NCBI RefSeq assembly: GCF_036010325.1
Contig: NZ_CP108549.1
Coordinates: 7,316,001 to 7,380,000 of the forward strand
DNA: 64,000 nucleotides
From: Streptomyces sp. NBC_01210
GTDB taxonomy: Bacteria; Actinomycetota; Actinomycetes; Streptomycetales; Streptomycetaceae
Direction of reading: 5' to 3'
Below, in pieces: positions 8,692 through 16,933 of this stretch. Position 1 is the stretch's first letter, and every line of letters starts with the position of its first letter. The notes beneath the pieces are model-generated. The model ran no database searches and had not been told where the DNA came from. It was given only the letters and a program-made list of their open reading frames with translations. The position numbers were made by a program, and so were the translations under genes.

Positions 8692-8871
8692 CGTCATCCA
8701 GCCGACGCCGGTCTCGGCCGACGATGTACGCGCCGTCGAGCAGCTCGGCGCATTCGGCCGCGGCCGACTTGTGCGCCCCGTCGGGCCGCGGTGCTGTTGA
8801 TGCGGATGCGTGCCGACGTCCAAGGTGTTGGTGGCATCGGGCGCTCAGCCGTGAAGGCGGAGGAACAGAGT

Positions 8872-10497
8872 ATGCGCATACCCAGATGCACAGCGGGCCG
8901 CCGGCGTTGTGCCGCGGCCACCGCCGCAGCGGTGATCTGCTCGACGGTATTCACCGGGCCGGACCTCGCCGCGGCCGGCGGCGCGCCGGCACCTTCGGTG
9001 CCCGCCCCGAAGCTGGACTGGAGACCCTGCGTCCAGGGCAGTCAGTTCGACTGCGCGACCGCGAAGGTGCCGCTGGACTACCGCGACCCCGGTCGTCGCA
9101 CCATCGAGCTGGCAGTCGTCAAACGCAAGGCAACCGGCCCCGGACGGCGCATCGGCACTCTGTTCTTCAACCCCGGCGGACCCGGCGGGCCCGGAACGGT
9201 GCAGATGCCACAGAATTACGAGTCCTTCCCGCGCGAGGTGCGGGAGCGGTTCGACATCGTCAGCTGGGACCCCCGCGGGATCGGCAGCAGCACCGCGGTG
9301 AACTGCTTCGACAGTCGCAAGGAAGCCGACGCGTGGAATGCGAGCAAACCAGCCGGCTTCCCGGTGGGCGAACAGCAGCGGAAGACGTGGATCGCCGCGT
9401 ACAAGGATCTGGCCCGGCGCTGTCAGCAGCGTGACCCCGAGCTCCTGCGCCATGTGTCGACCGCCGACACCGCTCGCGACCTCGACCAGCTCCGCCGGGC
9501 GGTGGGCGACCCACAACTCACCTACCTCGGGATCTCCTACGGCACGTTCCTGGGCGCCACCTACGCCAACTTCTTCCCCGGCAAGGTCCGCGCCATGGTT
9601 CTTGACAGCAACATCGACCCGCAGGCCTGGACCCACGCCTCCGACGACGACCCCCGGCTCACGACATTCCTGCGCATGGGTGCGGACCGCGGCGCGGCAG
9701 CAGTCCTGGACAAGTTCCTCGCCCTCTGCGGGTCCACCACCACCGCCCGCTGCGCCTTCGCCGCCGGCAGCCCCAAAGCGACCCGGGACAAGTTCGACCA
9801 GCTGATGCGGCGGCTAAGAGGGCATCCCCTGGGCGCATGGACCTATGGCCGTACGGTCGGTGACGTCGTGAACAGCCTCTACCTTGTCCACCCCGGATGG
9901 ACGGGCCTCGCCGGCAGGCTGCAGAACCTGTGGCAGGGCCGCGTTCCGGAGCCGTCCCCTCCTCCACCCGCGCCACTGGTCCCGAATCCGAATCCGTACC
10001 TGGGCGATGAACAGGCCGGTGCGGTGTTCTGCAGCGACAGCCCCAATCCGCGTGACCCCGCTGCCTACCACGCCATGGAGGAGGCCAGCGCGACCCGTGC
10101 GGGCGACGCCGGACGCTTCTGGAGCTGGGCCGCCGAGGGGTGTGCCGCCTGGCCGGACACAGGGGCCAACAGCTATCGCGGCCCGTGGAACAAGCCGACG
10201 GCGCGCCCCGTCCTGCTGGTCGGCACGACCTACGACCCCGCCACTCCCTTCTCGGGCGCCCTGGCCATGGCCAGGGAACTGGCCAACGCCCGCCTGCTCA
10301 CCCACAACGGCTACGGGCACACCGCGCTGCTCAACCCCAGCAGCTGTGTCAGGAATTACGAGAGCCGCTACGTCATCGATGGCACCCTCCCCCCGGTCGG
10401 AACAACGTGCCTGCAGGACACGCCTCCCTTCTCCGCACCCAAGCCGAGCGGTGGCGTCGCCACCGGGGGCGGAGCGATGGCCGGCACCGTCTCCTGA
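8872..10497 (+). CDS. Secreted S33 peptidase / alpha-beta hydrolase with TAP-like C-terminus
   Basis: 541 residues. The ATG at 8872 is preceded by GGCGGAGGA. The N-terminus is a Sec signal peptide (MRIPRCTAGRRRCAAATAAA, hydrophobic core, Ala-rich cleavage region). The oxyanion and nucleophile motifs of tripeptidyl aminopeptidases are clear: FFNPGGPGGPG, then GISYGTFLGATYANFFPGK with nucleophile Ser about 222. The TAP-like C-terminal domain carries the acid in VGTTYDPATPF (Asp about 455) and the histidine in NGYGHTALL (His about 483). Cysteines in EGCAAWP and SSCVRNY may form disulfides. Likely role: releasing tri- or dipeptides from extracellular proteins. It appears monocistronic. Confidence 0.88.
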   Translation: MRIPRCTAGRRRCAAATAAAVICSTVFTGPDLAAAGGAPAPSVPAPKLDWRPCVQGSQFDCATAKVPLDYRDPGRRTIELAVVKRKATGPGRRIGTLFFNPGGPGGPGTVQMPQNYESFPREVRERFDIVSWDPRGIGSSTAVNCFDSRKEADAWNASKPAGFPVGEQQRKTWIAAYKDLARRCQQRDPELLRHVSTADTARDLDQLRRAVGDPQLTYLGISYGTFLGATYANFFPGKVRAMVLDSNIDPQAWTHASDDDPRLTTFLRMGADRGAAAVLDKFLALCGSTTTARCAFAAGSPKATRDKFDQLMRRLRGHPLGAWTYGRTVGDVVNSLYLVHPGWTGLAGRLQNLWQGRVPEPSPPPPAPLVPNPNPYLGDEQAGAVFCSDSPNPRDPAAYHAMEEASATRAGDAGRFWSWAAEGCAAWPDTGANSYRGPWNKPTARPVLLVGTTYDPATPFSGALAMARELANARLLTHNGYGHTALLNPSSCVRNYESRYVIDGTLPPVGTTCLQDTPPFSAPKPSGGVATGGGAMAGTVS

Positions 10498-10612
10498 GTC
10501 CGGCTCCCGGCAATCCCCCGGGGCACGTCGGTAAGACCGTGCGCGCGGATGTCAGTCTGCTGCATTATTCTGTGCCGCCGTTGACGAAGTCCGAACAAAC
10601 GGGGGGCCATTC

Positions 10613-10966
10613 ATGTCCGCGGAGCTGCCGGAGTCATCCATACCCGACGAGGCGTGGGAGGAGTTCCAGCGCGAGAGCGAAGGGCCCGCACGCCTCGCCG
10701 CGCCGAAGGAGCCCTCCGCGCGGGCGCGGATGGTGACCGAGCGGCTGCGGCTCGAGGACGAGAAGGCCGCCCGGCGGCAGCGCCGTCCGCGCGGGTGGGG
10801 GAGGAAGGCGGCGGTGCGCGCGGAGCCCGAGGCGTGGCGGGCTTGGCCGTCCCGGCAGCGGCAGGCGCGCAGGCGGCGGGGCTGGGGAGTCTTCTGGGTG
10901 GTCGTGACCGTCGTCGTCGTACTGCTCGTCATGAATCCGGAGCGGACGCTGTCCTGGTTGGTGTGA
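10613..10966 (+). CDS. Small C-terminal-anchored membrane protein of unknown function
   Basis: 117 residues. The first ~90 are highly charged (Glu/Arg-rich, ending in a very basic SRQRQARRRRGWG). One hydrophobic segment follows (VFWVVVTVVVVLLVM) with a short tail. It would be a tail-anchored cytoplasmic protein. No family recognised. It ends 9 bp before the stop codon of the convergent phosphatase gene. Confidence 0.65.
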   Translation: MSAELPESSIPDEAWEEFQRESEGPARLAAPKEPSARARMVTERLRLEDEKAARRQRRPRGWGRKAAVRAEPEAWRAWPSRQRQARRRRGWGVFWVVVTVVVVLLVMNPERTLSWLV

Positions 10967-10975
10967 GCCGGGGGC

Positions 10976-11488
10976 TCAGGGCGGCGACTCCAGGCCGGTC
11001 AGCAGTGAGGCGATGTCCAGCCCGGTCATGAGGTATCGCTCGAAGGCGAGGTTGTGCAGGGCGTACGAGGAGCGTCGGCGCCGGATCAGGTCGATCGCCC
11101 CCGCGCCGTCGTGGCCGAGCTCGATCAGCGTCTGGGCCACCACCAGGCCCGATCTGTTGTAGCCGGAGTAGCAGCGCACGAGCACGGTGCGCCCGGCGCG
11201 TACCGCATCGGCGGCCAGCACTGCCAGCCCGCGGACCCGGTCGATCTGCTCGGAGGTCAGCCAGTCGTCCGGAATCGGGGCGACATGGTGTTCGACCCCG
11301 TCCGGCGGACCGTGGCCGACGCGGGTGAACAGGCTGATCACCAGGTCGAATTCGCGTTCCACAACAGCATTGAGGCGCCGGTTCCGGTCGTCCTCCCAGA
11401 CATGGCCACCCATCCAGAGGCCGGTCGTGATCTCGTCCCAGGGCGATCGGGGATCCGGAACGTGGTGGTCCGGGCGACGTGCCTTCAC
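10976..11488 (-). CDS. Dual-specificity / tyrosine phosphatase-like protein
   Basis: 170 residues. The phosphatase P-loop VRCYSGYNRSGL matches Cx5R (nucleophile Cys106, Arg112). A candidate general acid lies in APIPDDW (Asp74/75). The layout (TTGLWMGG near the start, FDLVISLF, then a P-loop after a helix) is that of small bacterial dual-specificity phosphatases. The nucleophile and arginine are intact, so activity is plausible. The substrate is unknown. It is followed on the same strand, after 29 bp upstream, by the SDR gene, so the two may be co-transcribed. Confidence 0.8.
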   Translation of the reverse strand: MKARRPDHHVPDPRSPWDEITTGLWMGGHVWEDDRNRRLNAVVEREFDLVISLFTRVGHGPPDGVEHHVAPIPDDWLTSEQIDRVRGLAVLAADAVRAGRTVLVRCYSGYNRSGLVVAQTLIELGHDGAGAIDLIRRRRSSYALHNLAFERYLMTGLDIASLLTGLESPP

Positions 11489-11517
11489 TGAACCCTCCCT
11501 TTGCGGGGAGGTCCACG

Positions 11518-12300
11518 CTAGGTGACGGAGAAGCCGCCGTCCACGAACAAGGTCTGGCCCGTCATATAGCGTGCGGCGTCGCTCGCCAGGAAGACCGCCG
11601 CGCCCGTCAGATCAGCCGCCTCGCCGTTGCGGCCCGCCATCGTGCGCGCCGCCATCGCCTCCGTACGGACCGGATCGTCGAACACCGCACGGGTCAGTGG
11701 CGTACGGATGAAGCCGGGCGCGAGGGCATTGACGCAGACGCCGTGCCGCGACCACGCCTGCGCCTGGGACCGGGCCAGCGCGGAGACCGCTGCCTTCGAC
11801 ACCCCGTACGCGCCACTGGCGCCGAAGGCCCGAACCGACTGCTGCGAGGCGAGGTGGATGATCCGGCCCCAGCCGCGGCCCGCCATCGACGGGCCGAAGC
11901 GTTGCCCGAGCAGGAACGGCGCGTCAAGGTTCACGGACATCGTCGTGTCCCACTGCGCCTCGGTCAGATCGTCCAGCGGCGGACGGTGGTTGACGCCGGC
12001 TGCCGTGACCAGGATGTCCGGCTCGCCGACGACACCGACCGCCCGCTCGGCCGCGGCCCGCAGGGCGTCCCGGTCGCCGAGGTCGGCGGTCACCCAGTCG
12101 GCCTGGTGGCCCGCCGCGCGGAGTTCCTCGACGGCCGTACGCAGCGGAGCCTCGCGTCGCGCCAGGACCACCACCCGCGCGCCCGCCGATGCGAGTGCCT
12201 CCGCGATGGCGCGGCCGATGCCGGAACTGCCGCCGGTGATCAGCGCCGTACGGTCTCGCAGGCCGAAGTGGCGGTCGAGGAAGTCATGCTGAGCGCTCAT
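11518..12300 (-). CDS. SDR-family NAD(P)-dependent oxidoreductase
   Basis: 260 residues with every classical SDR motif: TGGSSGIGRA (nucleotide-binding loop), NNAG-equivalent TAAGVN, catalytic Ser in LASQQS, YGVSKAA (catalytic Tyr and Lys), and PGFIRTPLT. The C-terminus LFVDGGFSVT is typical. The substrate cannot be assigned. The ATG at 12300 has only a weak ribosome site (CGGGG) that comes from the last unit of the 17-bp repeat array filling its upstream region. Any promoter must lie inside or beyond that array. Confidence 0.85.
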   Translation of the reverse strand: MSAQHDFLDRHFGLRDRTALITGGSSGIGRAIAEALASAGARVVVLARREAPLRTAVEELRAAGHQADWVTADLGDRDALRAAAERAVGVVGEPDILVTAAGVNHRPPLDDLTEAQWDTTMSVNLDAPFLLGQRFGPSMAGRGWGRIIHLASQQSVRAFGASGAYGVSKAAVSALARSQAQAWSRHGVCVNALAPGFIRTPLTRAVFDDPVRTEAMAARTMAGRNGEAADLTGAAVFLASDAARYMTGQTLFVDGGFSVT

Positions 12301-12303
12301 GCG

Positions 12304-12405
12304 CCCCGATCATGCCGCAGGCCCGATCATGCCGCAGGCCCGATCATGCCGCAGGCCCGATCATGCCGCAGGCCCGATCATGCCGCAGGCCCGATCATGC
12401 CGCAG
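12304..12405. repeat. Six tandem copies of a 17-bp repeat
   Basis: The unit is GCCCGATCATGCCGCAG; units start at 12304, 12321, 12338, 12355, 12372 and 12389. Five are identical and the first differs at one base. The array fills the gap between the SDR start (12300) and the TPR gene, and the last unit supplies the TPR gene's TGA stop codon. 17 is not a multiple of 3, so the array does not encode a repeated peptide. Confidence 0.97.
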
Positions 12406-13213
12406 GTTCGGGCTGGACCGGTGAGGTCTCGAGCGGCACGGTGGAGGTCGCCGGGGCCAGTTGAGCCGCCAGCCAGACCGGTACGCCGTCCAGCAGGCGG
12501 AACAGTCGACCCGCCTCCGCCCGCAAACGGCTTGCCTCCGGTTCCGGTTCGCAGTCGGCCAGCGCTGCCAGCGACGGGGCCGTGCCGATCAGGTAGCCGA
12601 GCTCCTCGCGGATCCGCAGCGACTCGGAGAAGCCGTGCCGAGCCTCGGCCAACTCGCCGTCCCGCAGGGCGAGTCCGGCCAGATGATGCCACGTGAAGGA
12701 GAGCAGCAGCGTGTCATCCTGCGCGGTGGCTCCGGCGTGCGCCCGCTGGTATGCGGCGCGGGCCGCCTGCGGCGAGTCGGCGATGTGCTCGGCGACCAGC
12801 CCGCGGCGGAAGTCGAGCAGCGGGCGCCGGGGCGAGGTGGGGGCGAGCAGCGCCGCGGCCCTGCCGAGTGCGGAGCGGGCCTCGTCGGCCCGGTCGCGTA
12901 CGCCGAGGCGGGTCGACGCGTACGCGAGCCTCCCGCGCTCGCATGCCGCGCCGCCGCGTTCGTCGTCGTCCCGGGCCACGGCCTCGGCCGTACGCAGCGC
13001 GTCCTCGGCGTCCGCCCAGCCGTCGGCGGTGAACAGACAGCGCTCGACGAGCAGTCCGGCCCGCTCGAGTGCTGCGGCGGGATTCGCTGTGTGGGCTTCG
13101 AGCAGGGCTGCCGCATCGGTCCAACAGCCGCGCGAGCGCAGCCGCCATACCGCGGTCTGGAGGGGATCGTCACCTGCAGTGGTTCCGGAACCAGACATGG
13201 CGGTATGCGCCAC
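12395..13213 (-). CDS. TPR-like helical-repeat protein, function unknown
   Basis: 272 residues from the GTG at 13213, chosen because GGGGAGGG lies 5-6 nt upstream; longer in-frame starts (13258, 13276) lack a ribosome site. The protein is almost wholly helical with TPR-like pairs (WTDAAALLEAHTANPAAALERA; ALRTAEAVARDDDERGGAAC; AGLALRDGELAEARHGFSESLRI). No enzyme motif, signal peptide or membrane segment is seen. Its stop codon lies in the first unit of the tandem repeat array. Probably a cytoplasmic scaffold protein; the partner is unknown. Confidence 0.75.
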   Translation of the reverse strand: MAHTAMSGSGTTAGDDPLQTAVWRLRSRGCWTDAAALLEAHTANPAAALERAGLLVERCLFTADGWADAEDALRTAEAVARDDDERGGAACERGRLAYASTRLGVRDRADEARSALGRAAALLAPTSPRRPLLDFRRGLVAEHIADSPQAARAAYQRAHAGATAQDDTLLLSFTWHHLAGLALRDGELAEARHGFSESLRIREELGYLIGTAPSLAALADCEPEPEASRLRAEAGRLFRLLDGVPVWLAAQLAPATSTVPLETSPVQPEPAA

Positions 13214-13359
13214 GTTGCCCTCCCCGAGCACGCCATTGAGCTGTTGAGTCAGTCGCATCTCAGCATGGATAGGCATGCCTGGCCAAGGGGTCAGGTGAAT
13301 GAATTCACAATCGCGCGGCGGGTAATGGGGCGCGCGGGTGGTCGGTGGGGCGCCCGTTC

Positions 13360-13405
13360 ACGAACCGGGGCTCCGCCCCAGACCCCCGCGCCGCAATCGC
13401 CGGCG
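13360..13405. repeat. Dispersed intergenic palindrome (copy A), likely terminator
   Basis: Contains the hairpin GGGGCTCCGCCCC (13367-13379) followed by CAGACCCCCGCG and CAATCGCCGGCGAGGC. A closely similar 45-bp segment occurs at 54296-54345. It lies downstream of pucR, where it probably ends the pucR transcript. Confidence 0.7.
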
Positions 13406-13443
13406 AGGCCGGATTTTCCCGCCCCTCCCGGGAGCCGGGGGCT

Positions 13444-15165
13444 TCAGCTCATCCTCAGCGCCAGGAAGAAGTCCAGCTTGTCCTCCAGACGCGACAGGTC
13501 ACGGCTCGTCAGTTGCTCGATTCTGCCCACCCTGTAGCGCAGTGTGTTCACATGCAGATGCAGCCGCGTCGCGCATCGCGTCCACGACCCGTCGCAGTCC
13601 AGGAACGCCTCCAGCGTCGGGATCAGCTCCGCGCGGTGGCGCCGGTCGTAGTCGCGGAGCGGGTCCAGCAGCCTGGCCGTGAACGCGCGGCGCACATCGT
13701 CCGGGACGAACGGCAGCAGCAGTACGTGCGAGGCCAGCTCGTGGTGACCCGCCGCGCAGACCCTGCCCGGGCGCGCCGCCGCCACCCGGCGGGCGTGTCG
13801 TGCCTCCTCCAGCGCGCCCCGCAGACCCTCTGCCGAGCTCACTGCCGCACTGACGCCCAGAGTGAGCCGGCCGTCGTCGGCGAGACCCGCCGAGAGCGGG
13901 TCGCGTACGGACAGCAGCAGCGCGTCGGCGTGCAGCCCGGCCTCGAAGGAGTCGGCGTCGGGGGCGTCCGGGGCGAGGGCCGTCGCGGGCAGCGGGACCA
14001 GCGCGATCGCCTCGTCGCCGGTGTGGGCGACCGCGATCCGGTCCGCGGAGTCCGGCCCGGCCGCCGCCGGGTCGACCAGGATCTCCTCCAGCAGCGACTG
14101 GGCGACCGGGCCGGCCTCGATGGCCGTAGCCGAAGCAGCGGAAGCACCCGCACCCGCCGCCGTCGCGTCCCCCCAGTCTACCCGCGCCACCACCACCTGC
14201 CAGTGCGGCGCCGTCCCGAGCCCCGGCAGCAGCACCGGCGCGGCCACCCGCAGACGTGCCGCGATCTCGGCCGGTGCCGCGCCCGTCTGGACCAGTTCCA
14301 GGACCTCCTGGGCGAGCCGTCGGCGTACCGTACGGGCCGCCTCACGCCGGTCGCGCTCGACGGCGATCAGCTGGGTCACGCCCTGCAGCAGATCCAGCCG
14401 CGCGGCCGGCCAGTCGCTCGCGTCCGCCTCCACTGCCAGCAGCCAGTCCGACAGGACCGTCTCGCGGACGTCCCTGGAGGCGGGGGTGGCGCCGCGGCCC
14501 GTGTTACGGATCGGGAAGAGGGAGTACGTCAGGCCGCGGACCGTCGCCCGATGCGGCCCCCGTCGGCCGGTGCGGGAGGCCGCCAGGTGCTCACCGGCGA
14601 GCGTGGCGCTCACGTCGCCGGGCAGCGGGTCGCCCGCGCCCGCGATCTGGCGACCGGTGGGGGAGAGCACCCAGGCTCGAAGGTCCAGGTCGGAGCCGAG
14701 GAGGTCCAGGACCACCTCGGGTCCGCCGCCCGCCGGGCCGGAGGTCATCAGCCGCCTGTGCCTGTCCACGACTGCGGCGAGGTCCCCGGCCCGCTCGCCG
14801 GAGACCTGGCGCACCACATGCTCAGTGATCGTCGCGAATGCAACGGATTCATTGACTGCAAAGAGTGGCAGCCGATGGCGCGAACACGCCTCGATGAGAT
14901 CACCCGGGATGTTGCCCAGCTCCGCCTCGCCGGCCGCCAGACCGGCCACCCCGGCGCCCGCCAGGATCCGGACGAACGGCTCGGAGTCCGCGGCCGTGCG
15001 CCGCCAGGCGAGGCCCGTCAGCACCAGTTCGCCGCCCGAGAGATAGCGGCTCGGATCCCGCAGGTCGGTGGTCATCACACCGCGTACACCGCGGTCCAGT
15101 TCGTCCTCGCCGCCGAGCAGCCGCAGCCCCAGCGCGTCGGTTTCCAGCAGTGCGCGCAGCCGCAT
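13444..15165 (-). CDS. pucR: PucR-family purine catabolism regulator
   Basis: 573 residues. The N-terminal PucR domain (MRLRALLETDALGLRLLGGE, GVMTTDLRDPSRYLSGGELVLT) occupies ~1-130. A GGDEF-like middle region follows. The C-terminal HTH_30 motif is clear (TLEAFLDCDGSWTRCATRLH, then VNTLRYRVGRIEQLTSRDL). PucR proteins control purine degradation. The gene is divergent from the xanthine dehydrogenase operon across a 288-bp intergenic region, so it very likely controls that operon and itself. The ATG at 15165 aligns with the family's usual N-terminus; upstream extension would add an atypical leader. Confidence 0.9.
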   Translation of the reverse strand: MRLRALLETDALGLRLLGGEDELDRGVRGVMTTDLRDPSRYLSGGELVLTGLAWRRTAADSEPFVRILAGAGVAGLAAGEAELGNIPGDLIEACSRHRLPLFAVNESVAFATITEHVVRQVSGERAGDLAAVVDRHRRLMTSGPAGGGPEVVLDLLGSDLDLRAWVLSPTGRQIAGAGDPLPGDVSATLAGEHLAASRTGRRGPHRATVRGLTYSLFPIRNTGRGATPASRDVRETVLSDWLLAVEADASDWPAARLDLLQGVTQLIAVERDRREAARTVRRRLAQEVLELVQTGAAPAEIAARLRVAAPVLLPGLGTAPHWQVVVARVDWGDATAAGAGASAASATAIEAGPVAQSLLEEILVDPAAAGPDSADRIAVAHTGDEAIALVPLPATALAPDAPDADSFEAGLHADALLLSVRDPLSAGLADDGRLTLGVSAAVSSAEGLRGALEEARHARRVAAARPGRVCAAGHHELASHVLLLPFVPDDVRRAFTARLLDPLRDYDRRHRAELIPTLEAFLDCDGSWTRCATRLHLHVNTLRYRVGRIEQLTSRDLSRLEDKLDFFLALRMS

Positions 15166-15453
15166 CTCGTCGCCACCGATCTGTCTCGTTGTTGCCGGTG
15201 GCCGTGGCCACCGTTTCCAGGGGAAAACAGTGAGGTTACTGAGCCCCGCCTTTCGTTCGAATCTACAAGACGGGACAGGCGACCAGCCAACTCCTTCATG
15301 GTTTCGGTGACTGCACCAGGCGCAGCCCGGCTTGTGTACTGGGGTCACAGCGCGTTAACAGCACATGAATAAGCGCAGGAACACACAGTCGAGGGCCAAC
15401 CGTCCCGGGCCCGCTGCGACGAACGCCCACGATTGAGAAGAAGAGAGCCACTC

Positions 15454-16353
15454 ATGGACTTCCTTCGCCCCGCCAGCTGGGAGGAGGCGCTCGCCGCCAA
15501 GGCCGAGCACCCTACCGCTGTACCCATTGCGGGCGGCACCGATGTGATGGTCGAGATCAACTTCGACCACCGCCGGCCGGAGTACCTCCTGGACCTGAAC
15601 CGCATCGGCGAGCTGTGCGAGTGGGAGGTCGGCGAGGACACCGTTCGACTGGGCGCCTCCGTTCCGTACACCCAGATCATGGAGAACCTCCGGGCCGAAC
15701 TGCCCGGACTGGCACTGGCGTCGCACACGGTCGCATCGCCCCAGATCCGCAACCGCGGCGGCGTCGGCGGCAACCTCGGCACCGCGTCCCCGGCCGGCGA
15801 CGCCCACCCGGCGCTGCTCGCCGCGGGCGCCGAGGTCGAGGTCGAGTCGGTACGCGGCAGCCGCCGCATCCCGATCGACGAGTTCTACACCGGCGTCAAG
15901 CGCAATGCGCTGGCGGCGGACGAGCTGATCCGGGCCGTCCACATCGAGAAGGCCGACGGACCGCAGCAGTACTCGAAGGTGGGCACCCGCAACGCGATGG
16001 TGATCGCGGTCTGCGCCTTCGGTCTGGCCCTGCACCCTCAGACCCGCACGGTGCGCACCGGCATCGGCTCCGCCGCCCCGACCCCGGTCCGGGCGAAGGC
16101 GGCCGAGGAATTCCTGAACGCCGCGCTGGAGGAGGGCGGCTTCTGGGACAGCAGGAAGATCATCACCCCGTCGATCGCCAAGCAGTTCGCGGAGCTCGCC
16201 TCCGGCGGCTGCAACCCGATCGACGACGTGCGGGGCACCGCGAGCTACCGCCGTCACGCGGTCGGCATCATGGCCCGCCGGACCCTCGGCTGGACCTGGG
16301 AGGCATACCGGGGCAACGCCCACGGCACAAAGGGAGGCGCACAATGCGCGTGA
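15454..16353 (+). CDS. Xanthine dehydrogenase, FAD-binding subunit
   Basis: 299 residues. Opens MDFLRPASWEEALAAKAEHP, carries the FAD pyrophosphate motif PIAGGTDVMVEINF and the second FAD motif IRNRGGVGGNLGTASPAGD, and ends in a CO dehydrogenase flavoprotein-type C-terminal domain (IGSAAPTPVRAKAAEEFL). In the three-subunit enzyme it passes electrons from the Fe-S clusters to NAD+. First gene of the operon; its last 10 bases overlap the Fe-S subunit gene, indicating translational coupling. The ATG at 15454 follows a purine-rich site (GAAGAAGAGAG). Confidence 0.92.
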   Translation: MDFLRPASWEEALAAKAEHPTAVPIAGGTDVMVEINFDHRRPEYLLDLNRIGELCEWEVGEDTVRLGASVPYTQIMENLRAELPGLALASHTVASPQIRNRGGVGGNLGTASPAGDAHPALLAAGAEVEVESVRGSRRIPIDEFYTGVKRNALAADELIRAVHIEKADGPQQYSKVGTRNAMVIAVCAFGLALHPQTRTVRTGIGSAAPTPVRAKAAEEFLNAALEEGGFWDSRKIITPSIAKQFAELASGGCNPIDDVRGTASYRRHAVGIMARRTLGWTWEAYRGNAHGTKGGAQCA

Positions 16354-16928
16354 ACTTCACGGTCAACGGTCGTCAGCAGGAAGCGGACGACGTGTGGGAG
16401 GGCGAGAGCCTTCTCTACGTGCTGCGTGAGCGCATGGGCCTGCCGGGCTCCAAGAACGCGTGCGAGCAGGGCGAGTGCGGCTCCTGCACGGTCCGGCTCG
16501 ACGGCGTCCCGGTCTGCTCCTGCCTCGTTGCCGCAGGTCAGGTCGAGGGCCGCGAGGTCGTCACCGTAGAGGGCCTGGCGGACTTCGCCAAGCAGCGTGC
16601 CGAGCACGGCGGCTGCGCCACGGCCGCCTGCGGCACCACCCTGGACCAGGCCAAGCAGTGGGAAGCCAAGCCTTCCGACTCGCAGACCGGCGAGGGCTCC
16701 GAGCTCTCCCCGATCCAGCAGGCGTTCATCGACGCCGGCGCCGTGCAGTGCGGTTTCTGCACGCCCGGTCTGCTGGTCGCCGCCGACGAACTGCTCGAGC
16801 GCAACGCCGAGCCGTCCGACGCGGACATCCGCGAGGCGCTCTCCGGCAACCTCTGCCGCTGCACCGGTTACGAGAAGATCCTCGACGCGGTCCGCCTCGC
16901 GGCCGCCCGCCAGGAAGAGGCGGTCTGA
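16344..16928 (+). CDS. Xanthine dehydrogenase, 2Fe-2S subunit
   Basis: 194 residues, with an AAGGGAGG ribosome site inside the previous gene. The plant-type [2Fe-2S] cluster ligands are in NACEQGECGSCTVRLDG and VCSC; the second, helical cluster is in QCGFCTPG and CRCTGYEKI. An insert between the two clusters (about residues 80-125, FAKQRAEHGGCATAACGTT) is longer than in many homologues. The subunit relays electrons from the molybdenum centre to FAD. Confidence 0.92.
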   Translation: MRVNFTVNGRQQEADDVWEGESLLYVLRERMGLPGSKNACEQGECGSCTVRLDGVPVCSCLVAAGQVEGREVVTVEGLADFAKQRAEHGGCATAACGTTLDQAKQWEAKPSDSQTGEGSELSPIQQAFIDAGAVQCGFCTPGLLVAADELLERNAEPSDADIREALSGNLCRCTGYEKILDAVRLAAARQEEAV

Positions 16929-16933
16929 GAACC

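Noticed and set aside
8669..8830. Minus-strand fragment reading HKSAAAECAELLDGAYIVGR then DRRRLDDVSRPRR
   Set aside because: Looks somewhat protein-like, but has no start codon, ribosome site or recognisable family, and it overlaps the end of the GntR gene. Could be a remnant; not enough to annotate.
12304..12405. CRISPR array
   Set aside because: The 17-bp units are directly adjacent with no unique spacers, and there are no cas genes.
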